Assembly: GCA_013397075.1 (NCBI GenBank)
Contig: VWZS01000623.1
Coordinates: 1-64,000 of the forward strand
Direction: 5' to 3'
From: Rhabdornis inornatus
Lineage: Eukaryota > Chordata > Aves > Passeriformes > Rhabdornithidae
Length of the DNA stretch: 64,000 nucleotides
This document shows, one piece after another, positions 12,301-27,300 of this stretch. Every line of letters starts with the position of its first letter. The first letter of the stretch is position 1. The notes under the pieces were generated by a model that was not told where the DNA came from, ran no database searches, and was given only the letters and a program-made list of their open reading frames with translations. Made by a program: the position numbers and the translations under genes.

Positions 12301-15300
12301 GGGAAATTCTTCTAAGAAAGGTCTCTTAGCTTATACATGTGTTAATGGAAGCTTCACAGCCTTTGCTTTGTAGATGATAGTAGATCCTTTCTGAATTAGG
12401 TACAGGTATCTTTGACCCTGTCAATCCTTAGAAATACCCATAGTGCCAGAAGACTGCAGACATTGCCAAGTATGATAGATAAGAAAGAAATGTAAGCTGG
12501 CCATCCTTTTTTGTCCCAATCATTTTGCTTCCCTGCAGCAATCTGTCTGCACAAAACCTTCTAAGAAGCCATGGACCTTTCTTTTGCCTGAAACATGGAC
12601 GAGGCTGTAGGGTTAGCATTTTAGTTCATGCAGTAACTTCAATCTGCTATTACAGGATTTTTCATTAAGAAAAACTTTATAAACTGAGATTATTAGCAAC
12701 AGGACAAGAGGAAGTGGCCTCAAGCTGTGTGTGGGGAGGTTCAGGTTGGACATCAAAAGAAATTTCTTTACTGGAAGGATGGTTAGACATTGGAATTGGC
12801 TGGTCCAGGAAATGGTGGAGTCACCATCCCTAGAGGTGTTCAACAAATGACTGGACATGGCACTTAGATGCTAGGTTTAATTGACATAGTGGTGTTCGGT
12901 CACAGGATGGACTGGACAATCCTGAAGGTCTTTTCCAACTTTAATGATTCTGTAATTCCACTAATTGAGGATTAGAGTGCAATTTGTGTAGTGAATAATC
13001 AATAGCAAAGCAGTTAATTCAAGCAATGACGACCTAAAAGAAAAATTTATTTGGGGCCATATGAACAGCTGTCTCAAAATAATATTAATGAATTGAAATT
13101 TTTTAATTCTGTAGATTTCAATCCTATATATACAATCAAAAATACGTGACCTCTCAATTTTCACTCTGCAATGCTGCTTGATTATCTGTCTTCAGTCTCA
13201 AACTGTTCAGCCCATGTAGTTCATGTACTGTTATAAAGGCTAATTTTATAGCTTTAGCTGTTGTTGTTCTGAGGTGTTAGTTAGCCAAAGACTGAGCTTT
13301 TTTCCTGGAATTTCTACAAACTGCTAACAGAAAATCCACTTTTAAATTATTCTGATGCATTACTCAATTTAGTTGAAGAACATAGGGTCTAACCAGGTAG
13401 ATACTCATTCAAGTTTACTTTCAATGGATCCAGTCTGCAGTGGTTGTGTAGCCAGAGTGCATCTTATATTCACTTGCAAATATTTACATGACTGAACCAG
13501 TATTTCTAATAAAAAAGTTGGAGAGAAATATATTGTATATGTATCTGTAGCCAGAAAGAAAAGGGAGAGGGAGGGGAGAACTAAAGCACTAAAATCACTG
13601 AAGTAATCTAGTGTGAAAACTTTATAAACATTTTAAGGTGTGTGAAGTTATGTTTCTCACCTGTTTTTTTTTATATGATATGTGCTTTGATTTTGTAATT
13701 GTTTCAATTATAGTGGTAGTGGAACTAACAAGATGTAGGAAATTCTTGGATAATTAAAACACTGTGGTTCATGGAACAGTACTCCAATTAGGTAATACTA
13801 CTTTGCCTTCCTTATATTGTGGAGTTAAAATGTGACTTGTTTAAGGAATCTTTGTTAAACTTGAGGTTGACTTTGAGAGTACTTTTGTTAAAATAAAGGC
13901 GATCTGTAGAGAGCTCTCACAGAACCACTTTTAAACAGTCACCATCCTTTCTGCAGTCTCTTTAGAAATGTAATCGGACAGATGGATGTGCTGGATTGGC
14001 ACTGTAAGTGTCTTTGCTCTGAGAATAGTATCAATAGCTATTAATAACTTTGAAAGTCTCTTCAGATAAATTAGTGAGTAGCGACCTTATAGCTAAGAAA
14101 TACATATGTTGTTAAACTAAAAATAAATATTTTCTAAGTAGTTATTTTGAACCCAACATGAACTCAGGGAATTGCAAACATCATGTGCTTTAGTAATGCA
14201 ATACTTTCTCTAAAACTAATTTTAAAAGCAGAGATAATCGCCATTGTACTGTTTCAGGATTTCTCTAGGTGAATGTCAAAGTAACTGTACTATGCATTTG
14301 TTTGTTTAATTTTAAAGTTTGTACTTCTTGGGGAAAGAAAAAAATTGATGATAGGCTAAGTAAAATGCAGGAAATTGAACCATCTAAAATCTTCTCTATC
14401 AGAAAGGAAATGCTGAACCATGTTTAACAGAAATGCTTGCATATTAAAACAATTACAGTATGTTTCTCCAAAGTTTTTTGTGATTTTTAATGCTAGAACA
14501 CCATCACTGCAACCCTACTTATTGAAATTCATCTTCACTTGCCATCCATATTCCAGTATAGGTTAAATATGTTCTCTTTGGACATTGCCAGGCAGGACAT
14601 TCAGTCCTTTTCACTGGTCCTGCTCTTCTTGCTTTGAAGGAAGGAATCAAAGGCGTTTATGTGTGCATTTCTTGTCAATTTCCCCACAAAAAGAATTACA
14701 TCCTGCAAAGGTAGGTACCTCAGGGNTACATATAATATATTTACATACATATAAATATATAGATGTAAGTTCTTCTGGATTTTGTCTTTGCAAGGTGAAG
14801 CTTTAGAATGTATATACACAAAATGACAGGAAAGCTCTGTGTATATACATATTTTCTCCTATTTCCTTACATAATGGTAATTTTCTATCAGGAACATCTT
14901 AGCAGATGCCTTAGTCTAGGCTGGATTCGTTTTTCCTATGAAGTGCAGCCCTAAGTGTTTATTCTAAAACTTTTCCCACCTTACCAGAAGAGCACTGTAC
15001 TACAGGCTGTACCATCAGGACAGGCATTTTATTTGTGATGGAATTAGAATCTGGGTCTTGGGATTTGAAAGACAAACGCATTAATCCCCTGAAAGATTCA
15101 GTCAATCTCTGTCAATTCTAATCAGGTAAAGGCATTGGTCTTTTTGCTTCACAGCAGTTGGAGGGATTTTTTTAATTCAGTGAGCTGGCCTCTTTATTTC
15201 AAGCTTATTTCATCTTTGAGGTAAAAATGTCCCTATTCCATGTGAAATACTGCAGGTTTTAATGCACTCGTATGTCCCCTTAAGCTATCACAGTTCTCTG

Positions 15301-18300
15301 TAATTTGCAGAAATCTTTTGTGGTCATCAGCACCAGCTAGTAAGTAGGACACAAAATTATGCTGGTTTTGCTAGAACAGGTTGGGCAATGGGAGGGAGGA
15401 AGGTGTTGGAGTAGCTTGGAATGTTTGTCACTTGAGCAGATGACTTAAGATAGTAAATTTATCTTGGTTTGAAAGAGAGCATCTGAAAAGAAGTTTGGAG
15501 CAAGGGTCTGCATTTTACTGGGCTTTCTGTGTAGAACATGGACAAGCAGGCTTGCCAGGTAAACTGAAATGAAATTGGTTTTGTAATACCTTCTGTGCTA
15601 TAAGAATAATACATGGAGTTGACTTATGATGCAACAGGTAACTTTGCATTATCCAGGAGAGATCCTGTGATGAAAAAGTTCTGGGATTAATAGTATCATG
15701 TTTTCTGATGCCACAGTATGCAGAAGCTCCTAGATGCCCTTAAAATAAACATAAGGTGGTGTTTGTAGTTAGCACTGTAGAATAGACTCTTCTACTGTTT
15801 TGGCCAGGATGTACTCCAGAACTGAATTGCCTACCATGTTCCCTCATATAGAAGCATTTTGTGTTTGAAGTGTAATTACTTGTCCTAGGAGAGGTCATGC
15901 CCCCCAAATGGCAGTGCTAGATTCCCTGGGCAGTGTGTTACAAGATTTGTATCAGTAATATATATTTTTCCTGTAAATACTTCAAGACTTCTCTGAGATG
16001 TGGTGGCTCACTGTCCAAAAACACTTTGCAGAGGGAAAGCAACAGGCTGAAACCATGGTGTGGAAGAGTAATAGCAGCTTCTCAGGTACTATTATGCCGT
16101 TGTCAGAGTTAATGAAATATATCTCTTGGTTTTCTCCAGTGAAGTACTTCAATTTATAGTATTTGTGAAACAAGGTGGAAGAATTGTTTACAGTGCTGAT
16201 GAGGTGTGAGGCAAAGCCTACTTGCAGCTGGGTTTTAATATAAGTTGTCCCTTTATCTTTCACCCTCTAATAAATCCTCATTCTTCCATCTAGAAGTTTA
16301 GAAATCGTTGTCTCCTGATACAGGAAGAAATCTAGAATAGGTCATGGTTTCCTATTTTCAGCACTGGGTGGTAACATTCACCTGCTGGCTAAAATTCAGA
16401 TCTTCCTCTTTCACATTTCTTTGTATTGCCACTTTAGGGTATAAGATTACAATGAAACACTGTGTTAGAAAATACAAGACAGATTCTCTAATATGTATTT
16501 TCCTCTTTATCCTCTTTATATTGCTTATTGCAAGAAACCTGGGAAAGCAACTGTGCTCTTGCCTCACCTGATTTTAACTCTTCATGCACTACAGTGAAGG
16601 GAGATCTGGATTTGATTAAGCATGTCACTCATTCACTCATTTACTATTCCGAGAGCTGTCTGTTAACTGACACCTTTCTTCCTGTTTCATGATGAGTCCT
16701 TGCCTATGACTTGGTGCCAGGTAGATGATTAGATGATGAGGTTCTTTTTTTTTTGTTTTGTTTTGTTTTTTTTATCATTTGTTTCTAAATTCAGATTGGT
16801 TGAGCCATCACTCAAGGCAAGAAGGAACTAGAGAGTAAAAGATATAAGAGTAATAATTGCAATGCAGTTGTGATTTCAGCTTTGGTAGGTGGTATTCTGT
16901 GTGGTTTCAGGAGCTTGCCAAAAAGTTAAGTGGTAACTATCTTCTCTCACTTGGTTCAGGTCCTCTTTTTTATTTCCTGTGTTTCTACAGCTGATTTATC
17001 TGATTTTTTGACACTCCTGCCTGTAGTTCTTGCCCTATCTTGCCCTTGGCTTCTTTTGGTGTCTGTGGCCACACTGCTGAATCCCATCATTCTGGCAGCA
17101 TCAGTGTCCTTTCTTGAAGTTTCCATTCATTAGTTTGAATTTTCTCTTCTGATATTAACAGCCATAATGGAAGCAGTTAGACTTCTCTTTCTTTTTTTTC
17201 CCTTCTTTTTAGGCCTCCTAGCATCTTGGAATGTGCAGCTCAATTATTGTTAAATCATCTGGAAATAACAAGAATCTGTGTTTTGCATTTTCTCTTTCCC
17301 TATATCACAGTGCCCATTGTTTATTAGAAATAGGGGGCCCCACAAAATTTGTTCCTAAAATTAGATTCTAATTTATGGCCTTAAGTATAACAAAGGAAAC
17401 AAGAAAGGAGTGCAGGAGAAGTAATGACAGTAATGAAACCCTTGATAAGAAGGGTTTCCTAACTTGCTGGTTGTATGCCTGGCATCAGGAATTAATTTAT
17501 GGCATAGGGATTTTTCATGGTGTTTGATTTACAGTTCTCTAAAAGAAACTTGTCCTCTAGGTAAATCTCTGGGCAGCTGCATTTGTGAGTTTGCCCACAC
17601 TTGACTGAAGGCAGGTGTTTCAGATATTTGAGCTTCCCAAGGAGCCCTGTGATATGATTTCCATATGAACTGTAACTGGCCTAAACATCTGGAAAATAAT
17701 CCAGTTAGTATCATAGAGCTGTGCAGCATCTGAAGTTCCAATAGCTATGAAGTATTTACCTTTTATTTCTTGCTACAACTTGATATTAGCCTTCAGGGCA
17801 GGGGGGACATGTGACGCATGGGACAACACAGACACTAAGTAAGGAGGTGTCACTGCAATCTCACTTCCCTCCTCTAGCAAAGCTATCTTCTAATCCTAGA
17901 TGTCACTGGTTCATCAGGCTAAGACTGCTTTTTTCATACTGATACAGAACTTAATATGGCATATTCTCAGCTCTGAAATATGTGTAATGTAACTGGATCC
18001 TGTGAGTGACTGAAGGAGACTGTAAATAAAACCTTTGTTTCCCATATGGCAGCACAGACTGACTAGAACCATCCCTTTAGAACTTTTTTATTTGGTTGTT
18101 TTCTGCAAACACTGTTAGTATTCTGTCTGAAACATGAGACTGACCTACATCAAATAGCAAAGGCTGTTATCATCAAACAACCTGTATAAAATTGATAGGA
18201 GACTCTCTAGTGCCTAATTTTAAACTAATATAAGATACTGGATTTATCAGTATTTTGCCAAATTTGTGTATCTTTCATTTGCAGCGGTGCTGAATATTTA

Positions 18301-21300
18301 GTTATACTGCCACTACAGTCAATATTTATCATAAGCAAAATTCGTCTGGGGGGATTAGTGGGTTGATTTGTGTTTGGGCTCATGTGATTCTGTTTGCTTT
18401 ATTGTTTTGGATTGTAGAACCAGACAACAGGGCTTGAATGACATAATGAATCTCTGTGTGAGATAATGTGATATAGTGGGGTGTTTTAAAAAACACTTTA
18501 ACTTTCCTAGAAAGAATGAGTGCATTGTGTTTCTACTATCTGATGCAGCTATTCCAGGAGAAAATAATACTTAACAACTTCAATGCTTGAAGTGATGATG
18601 GAATATATTTTATTCAGCCCTTGTTGATTTCTTCTGTTTGCTTCACTCCCCTAGACAAACGTGTTGATGACTGGCCCTTGATGCAGTCTCCATTTCCAAC
18701 GCTGACTATAAGCACTATTTATCTCCTCACTGTCTGGCTGGGCCCCAAATGGATGAAGACGAGAGAGCCCTTCCAGTTACGCTTCCTGTTGGTTGTTTAC
18801 AACTTTGGAATGGTTCTGCTCAACTTCTTCATTTTCAAAGAGGTGTGTATGCCCTTTTGCAAGAGGGAATTCTTACTGAGGTTTGAGGATGTCAAAATGG
18901 AAAAGGTGTTGCATATTGTTGACGTCTGTTGAGAGTGAATGTTTTGCACAGACTTTTAAAGATGAGTTTGCCTTTGAGGTGAGTATTTCTATAAATAGAT
19001 AGTTTCTGTTTGAGAATAGTTGCACTAAATGAGTCTATAGAGAGAATTTGTGTTTGAGGTATTCCAAGTTCTTCTTAGATTTATGTTAGTCTAAATATTG
19101 GAGAAAATAAAATCTGTAGATTTAACACCTGTAACTGATACTTTTTTTAATCTTAATGATACTAAAGGGTATCAGAATGTATGTTGTTAGAAATTGAGCT
19201 GTTTGTTTACACTTCCAGTGTGTTTATAATATTTAGAAATGAAGATGTCTATTGTCTGTGTGAGGAAAAGTATCTTGTCTGTAAGTTATCTTTAAGAATA
19301 AAAATGAAGTGCACTATATCTTTAAATAAAAATAAAAGGATACGGACTTCTAATATTTGGTTTGCAATGTTATGAGTGTGTTACTTGTTGTAAATTTCAG
19401 TGTTGCTGCATTTTTCCTTTGTTGGATTTTCGGGACAGAGGAAATTAATAGTAACACTGCAGTGGATCAGCTGTGTAGCAGTAACTAACTGGGATTACTT
19501 GTCATTTTGGTAATTATTATTCAAGGATAGCTGGACAGAATATAGCTGATGCTAAGTCTCTGCTGCTGTGACTGCTCGTGTGGATCAGGAGCTGTCTTCC
19601 TGGAAGACCTCCGACCATAGATTTGAAAAAGCTGTTTCCAGAAGTAAGCAAATGAACGGAGCAGTTAAAATTACAGCATTGCAGAACTGTCTGGTCTGTT
19701 CTGTACTTTTGCCAGGAAGAAATGGCAAACCTGATGATCTGCATTTTGACCCTTTCCCAGAGCTTCTAGCATAAAATCCTTAATCATAAAAGGATTTCAG
19801 CCTCTCTTTAAGACATGGCTTAGTAAAATTTTAGCCGTCACACCTTAGTCATTGTTTTGTCTAAATTGTTTTCTTGGACTATTCAACTAAATAATAAAGT
19901 GTGATGGGTACAAGAGAATTTAATGCTGACATGAAAGCATAGTTGAAGGAAGAGATTAAATCCAATCATCTTGGCAGGCTAAAACTGAAACTCCTGAAAT
20001 TAATTCTGCAGTGTTACTGCCATGCCTGTCTTTTTCACACATTCTTTTAAACTTGTTTGTTTTATCCATAAGCTGAATTATACCAAACTTGCAGTCAAAT
20101 AATTTTCAGACCTATGTTTCTTATAGGATATTTGTTTGTAGCATTTGCAAGCCACTGAATTAACATAAAAATGAGTGGGATTGCAAATACATATTTGTTG
20201 TTGATATGCTGAAAGGTCATAATTTTATACACAGAGGTTCTAGTTTCCAGCTCTCTCCTAATGGTAGGTTTTTATTAAATGGATGCTGAGGCAATGGATA
20301 CAGCACTTCAGGCAAGTGTCTTTTCTTGATGGTAGAGACTGATAGGAGGAAGGTGTTCAAGTTTCAGTTGTTCCCTGTAACAAGGCAATTTCTGCTTCTG
20401 AAGTTTACAATACTACTGTGCTACTATTGTAATTCACAGGGGTTTTAATGTAATTGTTATGAGTAAAATGGCACTGTTTGTATTTTGTGAGTGATTGTAG
20501 AGTTTCCAGACACTGCTAAGAACAGAATTGGAATGTGAAACACCTTTAAAAGTTATTTGAGTAACCATCCTGATGGCAAGCTCTTTTGGTCATCTGTGGT
20601 AACTTATGTTGAATAGTAAGTCATAAAGCACCATGAGTCCAGTGCATCATATGCTGCATTCAAATTCAGGTCCAAATCTGGTGCAAATTTGGCTTAGAAC
20701 ATGCAGAAGTCACAGTGGAATAGACCTTATTTTGCCACAAAAAAATGAATTTCTTACTCTACTTTAGGGCAGTCTGGTGAAGTCAATTTACTGCCTTTTA
20801 CCAAAGGAATCTTGGTTGAGTTATCCAGTAGGTCACAGTAGAGATTGGTTGGTTTCTGTAACAGTGCAAACTAAACTTTCCCTGCTCATCTCTATTAGTA
20901 CTGGATGTGCTTGTGCCTGTGTGGGACCACACTGGAGTCCCAATTAGTTACCATAGTTTGTAAATGGACTTAGATGATGCAGAAGTAGTTCAGTTTTTTT
21001 TCTAGGATAATTTCTGTGAACAGTTCTTTCATTTACCTCCTTTAACACATGTGCAACAAACAAGTCCAGAGTTTCACAAGGTTTTCTATGTCGTTTTTTC
21101 CTGCATAACACTTGTTTTTGCATTTGACTGCACTCCTAGTGCTGTGTGCAAGATGAGACACCAAAGTATGCTCAAGTTCAGTGTAATTAAGATGGAAGTC
21201 AGGTTAGTGTAAGAGTAGTCGGTGCCTATCCATGACAGGGTTTTTTGAGACCTTTTTCTATCACCCCAATTTATGTCTGCTGCACTGTTGTCTCTCTTTG

Positions 21301-24300
21301 ATCCTTAGCAGAGTGGGATTACTTGGCTTTAAACATTCTTGGTTCATAACATTTATGAATGTCAAGATTAGGAGTATGACTTGAACTTTGTACAGCTCTA
21401 GACTGTACACTGAAAGTGTACTTCTTTCCAATGGGAACTTGCTCAAATGTCGGTTTTATCTTCTCCTGTCCAGGTTTTTGCAATGTGCTTGGTTTGGAGA
21501 GGCCCCACAGAAGCACTTCAATTGTTTTAGGCCATTTTTGATGGCTCAAAATGGGCAACTTTTCTCCATCCTTTTTCCCTCACTGTGTTTAGTGGGTATT
21601 CAGCTTTGGCTGTTCGAAGCTGGGGGTGGATGTTCTAGATTTTGATTGTTATACTGTTAAGAATTGTAGATGCAAATGATCTAATCCCTGTCTCTTGAAT
21701 CCATACTGGAAATAATATTTCTGTCAATTGTAGTGAAAGCAATTAGGTATTTTGTGTTTCTGAAACTAGAGCCAGAAGAAAGAATATTTGTGTCCGAATA
21801 GCTTAAAGTCATTCTGGAATTTGTTGTACAAGGCTCTAATTATCTGGGCAGGGAAAAATGAGTACTTTCTTTTTAATTTATAAGAAAAAAATAAATAATC
21901 TGTAGCAATAGGTTATTAGTACTAAATATTGGCTTTCTTCAATAGTATTCTTAGGACTGACCAGAATATTTTAAGTATTCTTGTTCATGTACGTTTGATA
22001 TAGCAAGAAATTTCTTGATAATTTTTATAAATGTGCTTTATGTATTATATTTCCCCTCATGTGTGGCTTTAATATTTTCAGTTGTTCTTGTCATCAAGAG
22101 CTCGAGGATACAGCTATGTCTGCCAGACTGTGGATTATTCAGATAATGTTTATGAAGTTAGGGTGAGTATTTCTTTTTTGTATTTGTATATAAATATGTG
22201 TAATGTATAGCACTGCGTGGTGGTTTAAGCCTTTTCTGAAAAGTGTTTCCACAGCTGCTGTCAGCCATGCCTGTATCCCGTTACATCCTCACAGGCCACT
22301 TCAGGTTTGACTACATCGTACCTGGCAGGTTTAATCAAAGTGCATCAGCATATTTGTGCTAACTTTCATCTGCCTGCTACAAGTAAGGGGAGCCTTAAAG
22401 ATTCCATCCTTGGCTTCATCCACACTTGTACAATCCAGGGTAAACTTTGTGTACATGCTTTGGTTCCTAGATTTGCTGTAGTTTGGGATACCAGGGTAAC
22501 CGCAGTAAAGGTGATGTGTTCTAGCTAGATCAAAGCAAGTGAGATTTGTCATCTTATCTTGTGGTTGCACTTCACTCATACTGTTGAGGCAACTCTTTGT
22601 CTCCTTTACCCATGCTTGGCTTTATGAGGTCTTGCTGGCTTTTGGCAAATGTATTATCAGTACATTTCATTGTATAATCTTAGATTTCAAATATCTGGGT
22701 TTTGGAAAACATCCAAATTAAAAGCAAAGTGCAGATCCTTGTTCATTTTCGTAATGCTGTTAATTAGCTCATGTACTAAACCTTATCTTCCAGCAGAGCT
22801 GACACTTGAGAATCTCTCAGCTGTTCTTGCAAGTTTCATGTACAGACTAGGACATGTTCCTGAAAACACAGTGAAAGTATGTGCTGTGTTTATAGTAGTT
22901 TGAAAAATGTTTGGCTGTGAGGTGGCTGCTCATGGATAGTGTTAATAAAAAGCTTGTGCATGTTGCAGGGGTGGTAGTGAGAACGAAAGCTTTGAGTCTT
23001 ACACTGTGTTTATAATGGCAGATATTGCAGAACAGCTCTGTGTGTAGATTTTTATTGGCCTTACTGTAGCTGCCAATCTTTCACCTTTGCCAATACAGTG
23101 CTCTCACTATGTCAGTCAATAGAATGATTCTGTTAAAAATTTTGTTGAGAAACAAGATCTAACAAAGTATAGCAAGTGCTTGACAGGTTTGGGGTTTTTA
23201 ATAGATAAGCAATATAGAGCAGCCCTTGTGCTTAGCTGAATGACATTGAAGACTGGTGTGGTATATATTGAAAGAATTTTTATATTAGCTAAATACAAGC
23301 AGTACTCTGTTTCATAGCCTCACTTTAAGGTGCACTTGCTTGTGGGAGGCAGTGGAGAGGTCAGACCTGCTCAAATGAATTATTATTCATTTTGTTTGTT
23401 ATGACAAGCACAGCATTATTATACAATGAAATAAAGGCAAAATGACCTGAAGAATGTATTTATACTATGTAATAAGTCCAGAAAAGAAGGGTTACTCTAG
23501 CAATATATACTCTTTTGACATCTTGACTTTTTATTATTTTTTTAAATTTTAGAAATTATTTCCCAGATTTAAAATTAAATCCCAGATTTGTGGATTTGCA
23601 TAAAACTTATCCCTGAAGTTAAGTTGAAGCATGTTCAGGTTGCAACTGAAGGAGTTGAGGAAGATGGAGTCCTCTCAAATTGCTGCAGCAACTGTATAGT
23701 ATGCTATCAGTCAAAATTCTTATCTTGATTGTTTTTCTAGTAGTTCTTCTGAATGAATTCTTAGTTTAGGTAAATAAGTTGCAAGTAGAAAATTATGCTT
23801 TCCACGAGTGTGCTTTGTCTCACTGAGGATTCTGGAATATATTTCTGTCATGCTTTACAATATATCATGCTCTGGATTTAGAAAGTATGCTGGTTTTTGA
23901 CACTGTCAGACTGAAAAAAAAACAATCCAAAGATTTCTTTCACCATAGTTTTTCATAATATAAGCCTGCAAAAGCAATTTTAAAATGTTTTTGCAGTTTT
24001 GAGTGTAGAATTGATAAGCATTTTAGCACATCTCTCACACTCTTTTCACAGATCTAGATGCTAAATGTCTAGCATTTATTGGCACCAGGTTTGCTCTGCA
24101 GAGAAATGCTGCACTGCAACAGTAGAATCAATTACAAATGCGATGACCATATTTGCCAGGAAATGAGTAAATAAATCCTGTGTTGCTCAGATAAAGGAGA
24201 CTCGGACTAACTTACATGGAAAGAGCACTGAGCCCAGAAGGCATTATGGATGATGCTCTGGAAACCAGAGCTTCGTATATGACTTTAATTTGGGACTTTG

Positions 24301-27300
24301 AAATTTGGAACAAATATTGAGAAATGTGAAACTAATTGTATACAGTGGTCTAAATGGCAACATAGGAGCCTTGGTAGGGCCTCTCTTTCTGGCTTTTTGG
24401 GAATGTGCCTCTGTGATATTGCCATCACATTGAGTGGCCTCTTTTGTGCAAAGCTCTTGATCAAAATAAGGAGTCAAGAAACCATCCTCTGTCCTTCAAG
24501 AGAGTACAGAGAGCTCCCAGAAAACAGGTCCCCAAGCAAGTAAATAAGTTTGGTTTTCCTGGGTACCAGATAATGTCTTTCTCTGCCTCTCCAACCCACA
24601 TCATGTATCAAGACAGTAAGCCAGTGATTTTAAGGGAACAGTGTAAAGGCTGCAGCTCAGAGACCTCTTAAGTCAGACATAGCCTCTTTGGTTTCACCAG
24701 TTTTTAAGGGGATATATTTCCATGTATTTGTCTTTATATTTTCTTCAACTTTATCAGTCTTCTGGCTTCCACTGATGGTTAATTGTGTAGGTAGTTTACA
24801 CAGAATGTGAAGAAGCTAGTCTTCCTTCCTACTGTTTTGAACCTACCAACACGTTAATCTCATTCAAACTCCCCTGGCTGTTCTACAAGAACAGTGGACA
24901 ACCGCAGCAAGCAGGGATGAAAATTAAATTCCACAGTTGCAGAAACATTTGCAGATATAAATTCCTTTGTGAAGGACTTACCTGGTGGATGTAGTTGGTA
25001 GCCACCTTACTAACTGATGGCAGGAAGTTGAGTGGTTTCGTTATGGAAAAAAGATAAAATGTAAAGATAAAAAAAAAGATAAAATGTAGTAGACAAGAAA
25101 GAAAAGGGGGAACAAACCTCTAAGAAAATATTTAGAGGGATCTACAGATGTGTCTTGCAGAAACTTTTTTGGTTGTAGCTTAAGAGTCAAAATAATAAAT
25201 TGCAAAGGGCTGAGATGTTAAATGCATGCTTTGTAATACTCGTTCGGGAGCTTCAGTATTTGAAGTGAATGATTTTGTAGCACTAACTTAATGTATGGTG
25301 GTGACTGTGAGTAGTCATTTTCCCCCTCTGCTTACATTTGCATGTCCTTGTTTCCCAGGTCAGAGTTCATCTATATTATTAGCATTTCTGAAGAACTAAG
25401 AATTGGGCATATGGGGCTGTGTGAATTACCTCTTATTTTAAGTGTGCTGATTGTAAACATGAAGCTGAGCAATGGTTGTTTTCTGTATGGTAATTTTAAT
25501 CAGCATTGTTTGTATTTATGTATAGAGCTTGAGTGGTTTCCTTTCATGAAAAAGACATCATATACTTTAAACTTTAGTGAACTTGACTTCACAAGTTCTG
25601 TAAACAAAATTCTGTAACTGAAAGAGGGAACAGAGTTCACTATAAAAGCTATTTTAATTTTTCACCTTCCAAGAAGTACCTGTCCCTTCATACCCCTTAA
25701 TGGATAAATGTCTCCAATCCGAAATGTGGAATAATTGTGCAGAAACAGAGTCCTGTAATAAAACAGCTCTGCAGTCAAAAACCCTGCAGCAGGCAGAGGA
25801 CATGGGATTGGACCTCTTGTTGACCCCCTTAATCCTAGGCTGTAATGTAATCTTTATGTGCCATCTGGTGTTTTAACAGACTTAGATTGGTACATATGAA
25901 AATTACCTGAAAATACATAGTTGTGACTAGTATAGTTCATTACATGAATGTGTCTTTTTAATGCATGTTTCCTTTTCTTTTCAACTAAATCCTCCTTGCA
26001 TGCAGTGTTCAATGGCTACGGGTTAGGTCATGGTTTCTGATGCTTTGCAAAAGAAGTTTAATAGTAGCCACCTGCTCCTGACAGCTTACGTGTCAGTGTA
26101 TTGTTCTTCTCTATTTCTCTTCTTTTTCACTGAATTTACACATGGCCTCAGGCAAATGACTTGAAATCTGTTTCATTTTTTTTCTATAAGCTAATGATGG
26201 AAACATCTGCAGAAGTCACTGGAAGTACTGAAATAGATCATCAGTACACAAAACCTATCAGTTTTGAGAGTAAATGGTAGAAAATTTGATGATAGTAAGA
26301 TGGCAAAGAAGCTGACAGGCAAAAAAATCTACAAGAACACAAAATCAGCAGGTATAATCCTTCAAAGAATCCTGTTGTTTTTCTTATGTGATGGGGAGCA
26401 TTTTGATCAAAAAGTTCAGATTATTTTTACCCATGGACTGTAATTGCTTTCTCTGCAAGGTGGAATTCAGAAGAAGAGGAATGAGATATGTTATGTGGCT
26501 TGTCCAAGAACATATACTGAACTTGTGACACTTTGGGTATAAAACAGCAGTATTTTTGTAGGATTTTTATATTTTGCTCTGTGTCACAGTAAATTGGCTA
26601 TTTGCTTATTGGCTGTTTGACTTATTGTTACCCTATTTCATTAACAAAAATGTCCATATACTTTATAAAGATTTTATGGCAGTTTGATTGTAACTGACCT
26701 ACTGGTTCTCTAAAAGTTTCTTTGAAGGGAGGATCTCCAAAGAGCTAAAGTATTGCAGTGCTGGATTGTCATTTTATGGATATACAGTCCAAAGTGTTTA
26801 TTGTTAACTTATGAAATGAAGAGATGCTTGTCTTAATTTATTTAAGAGATGCAAATTTAGCAAAGACCTGTAAAAGATGCTGGACTGTTACGCTAACCCA
26901 TTGGGTGTGAGACAAACCTTGATGTGGGTGTTATTAAATACCTGACTACCTGTCCCAGAGGCAGTACTGGATATTGAGCAATATATANTATATATGTTTA
27001 TATATGTATGATTCTTGCAGCTTGCCTGTGTGTCTGGGAACTCCAAGATCTGTGGGAGTCACTTTTCTGTCATTAAGCTTCACTCCAGCTTTAGATATTA
27101 GTATTTCTTTGTAGAAAAGTGAAAAAAATCTGCCTCCTCTTCCCAAGGCTTGAAGTGGACTAAATCACATCTAGGCAGTGAGAAGGGTGTTCATTAAAGG
27201 ATACATAGAAGGCTGCAGTTTGGCATCAGTAAGATGTGGAATCCCTCTGGGAAACTGCAGAGCCTGCAATGCAGATATGCAGCACTCTTCTCCCATGCTG

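Larger units (their letters stand above)
397..18654 (+). other. ELOVL4 intron 1 (18.3 kb)
   Basis: A phase-1 intron between GTAACG and CCCTAG. It contains CR1 tails near 2.5, 7.7 and 12.7 kb, a solo LTR at 7563-9160, a purine-rich stretch around 3.7-7.3 kb, small AT and TTTTG simple repeats, and one undetermined base at 14726. The remaining sequence (about 0.8-2.5, 2.9-7.5, 9.2-12.7 and 13.0-18.6 kb) shows nothing else I can identify. The short open frames within it have no family resemblance. Confidence 0.9.

Noticed and set aside
18843..18932. Read-through extension of exon 2 into intron 2 as an alternative end
   Set aside because: It is only a short open tail after a good donor site, with no polyadenylation signal context seen nearby.
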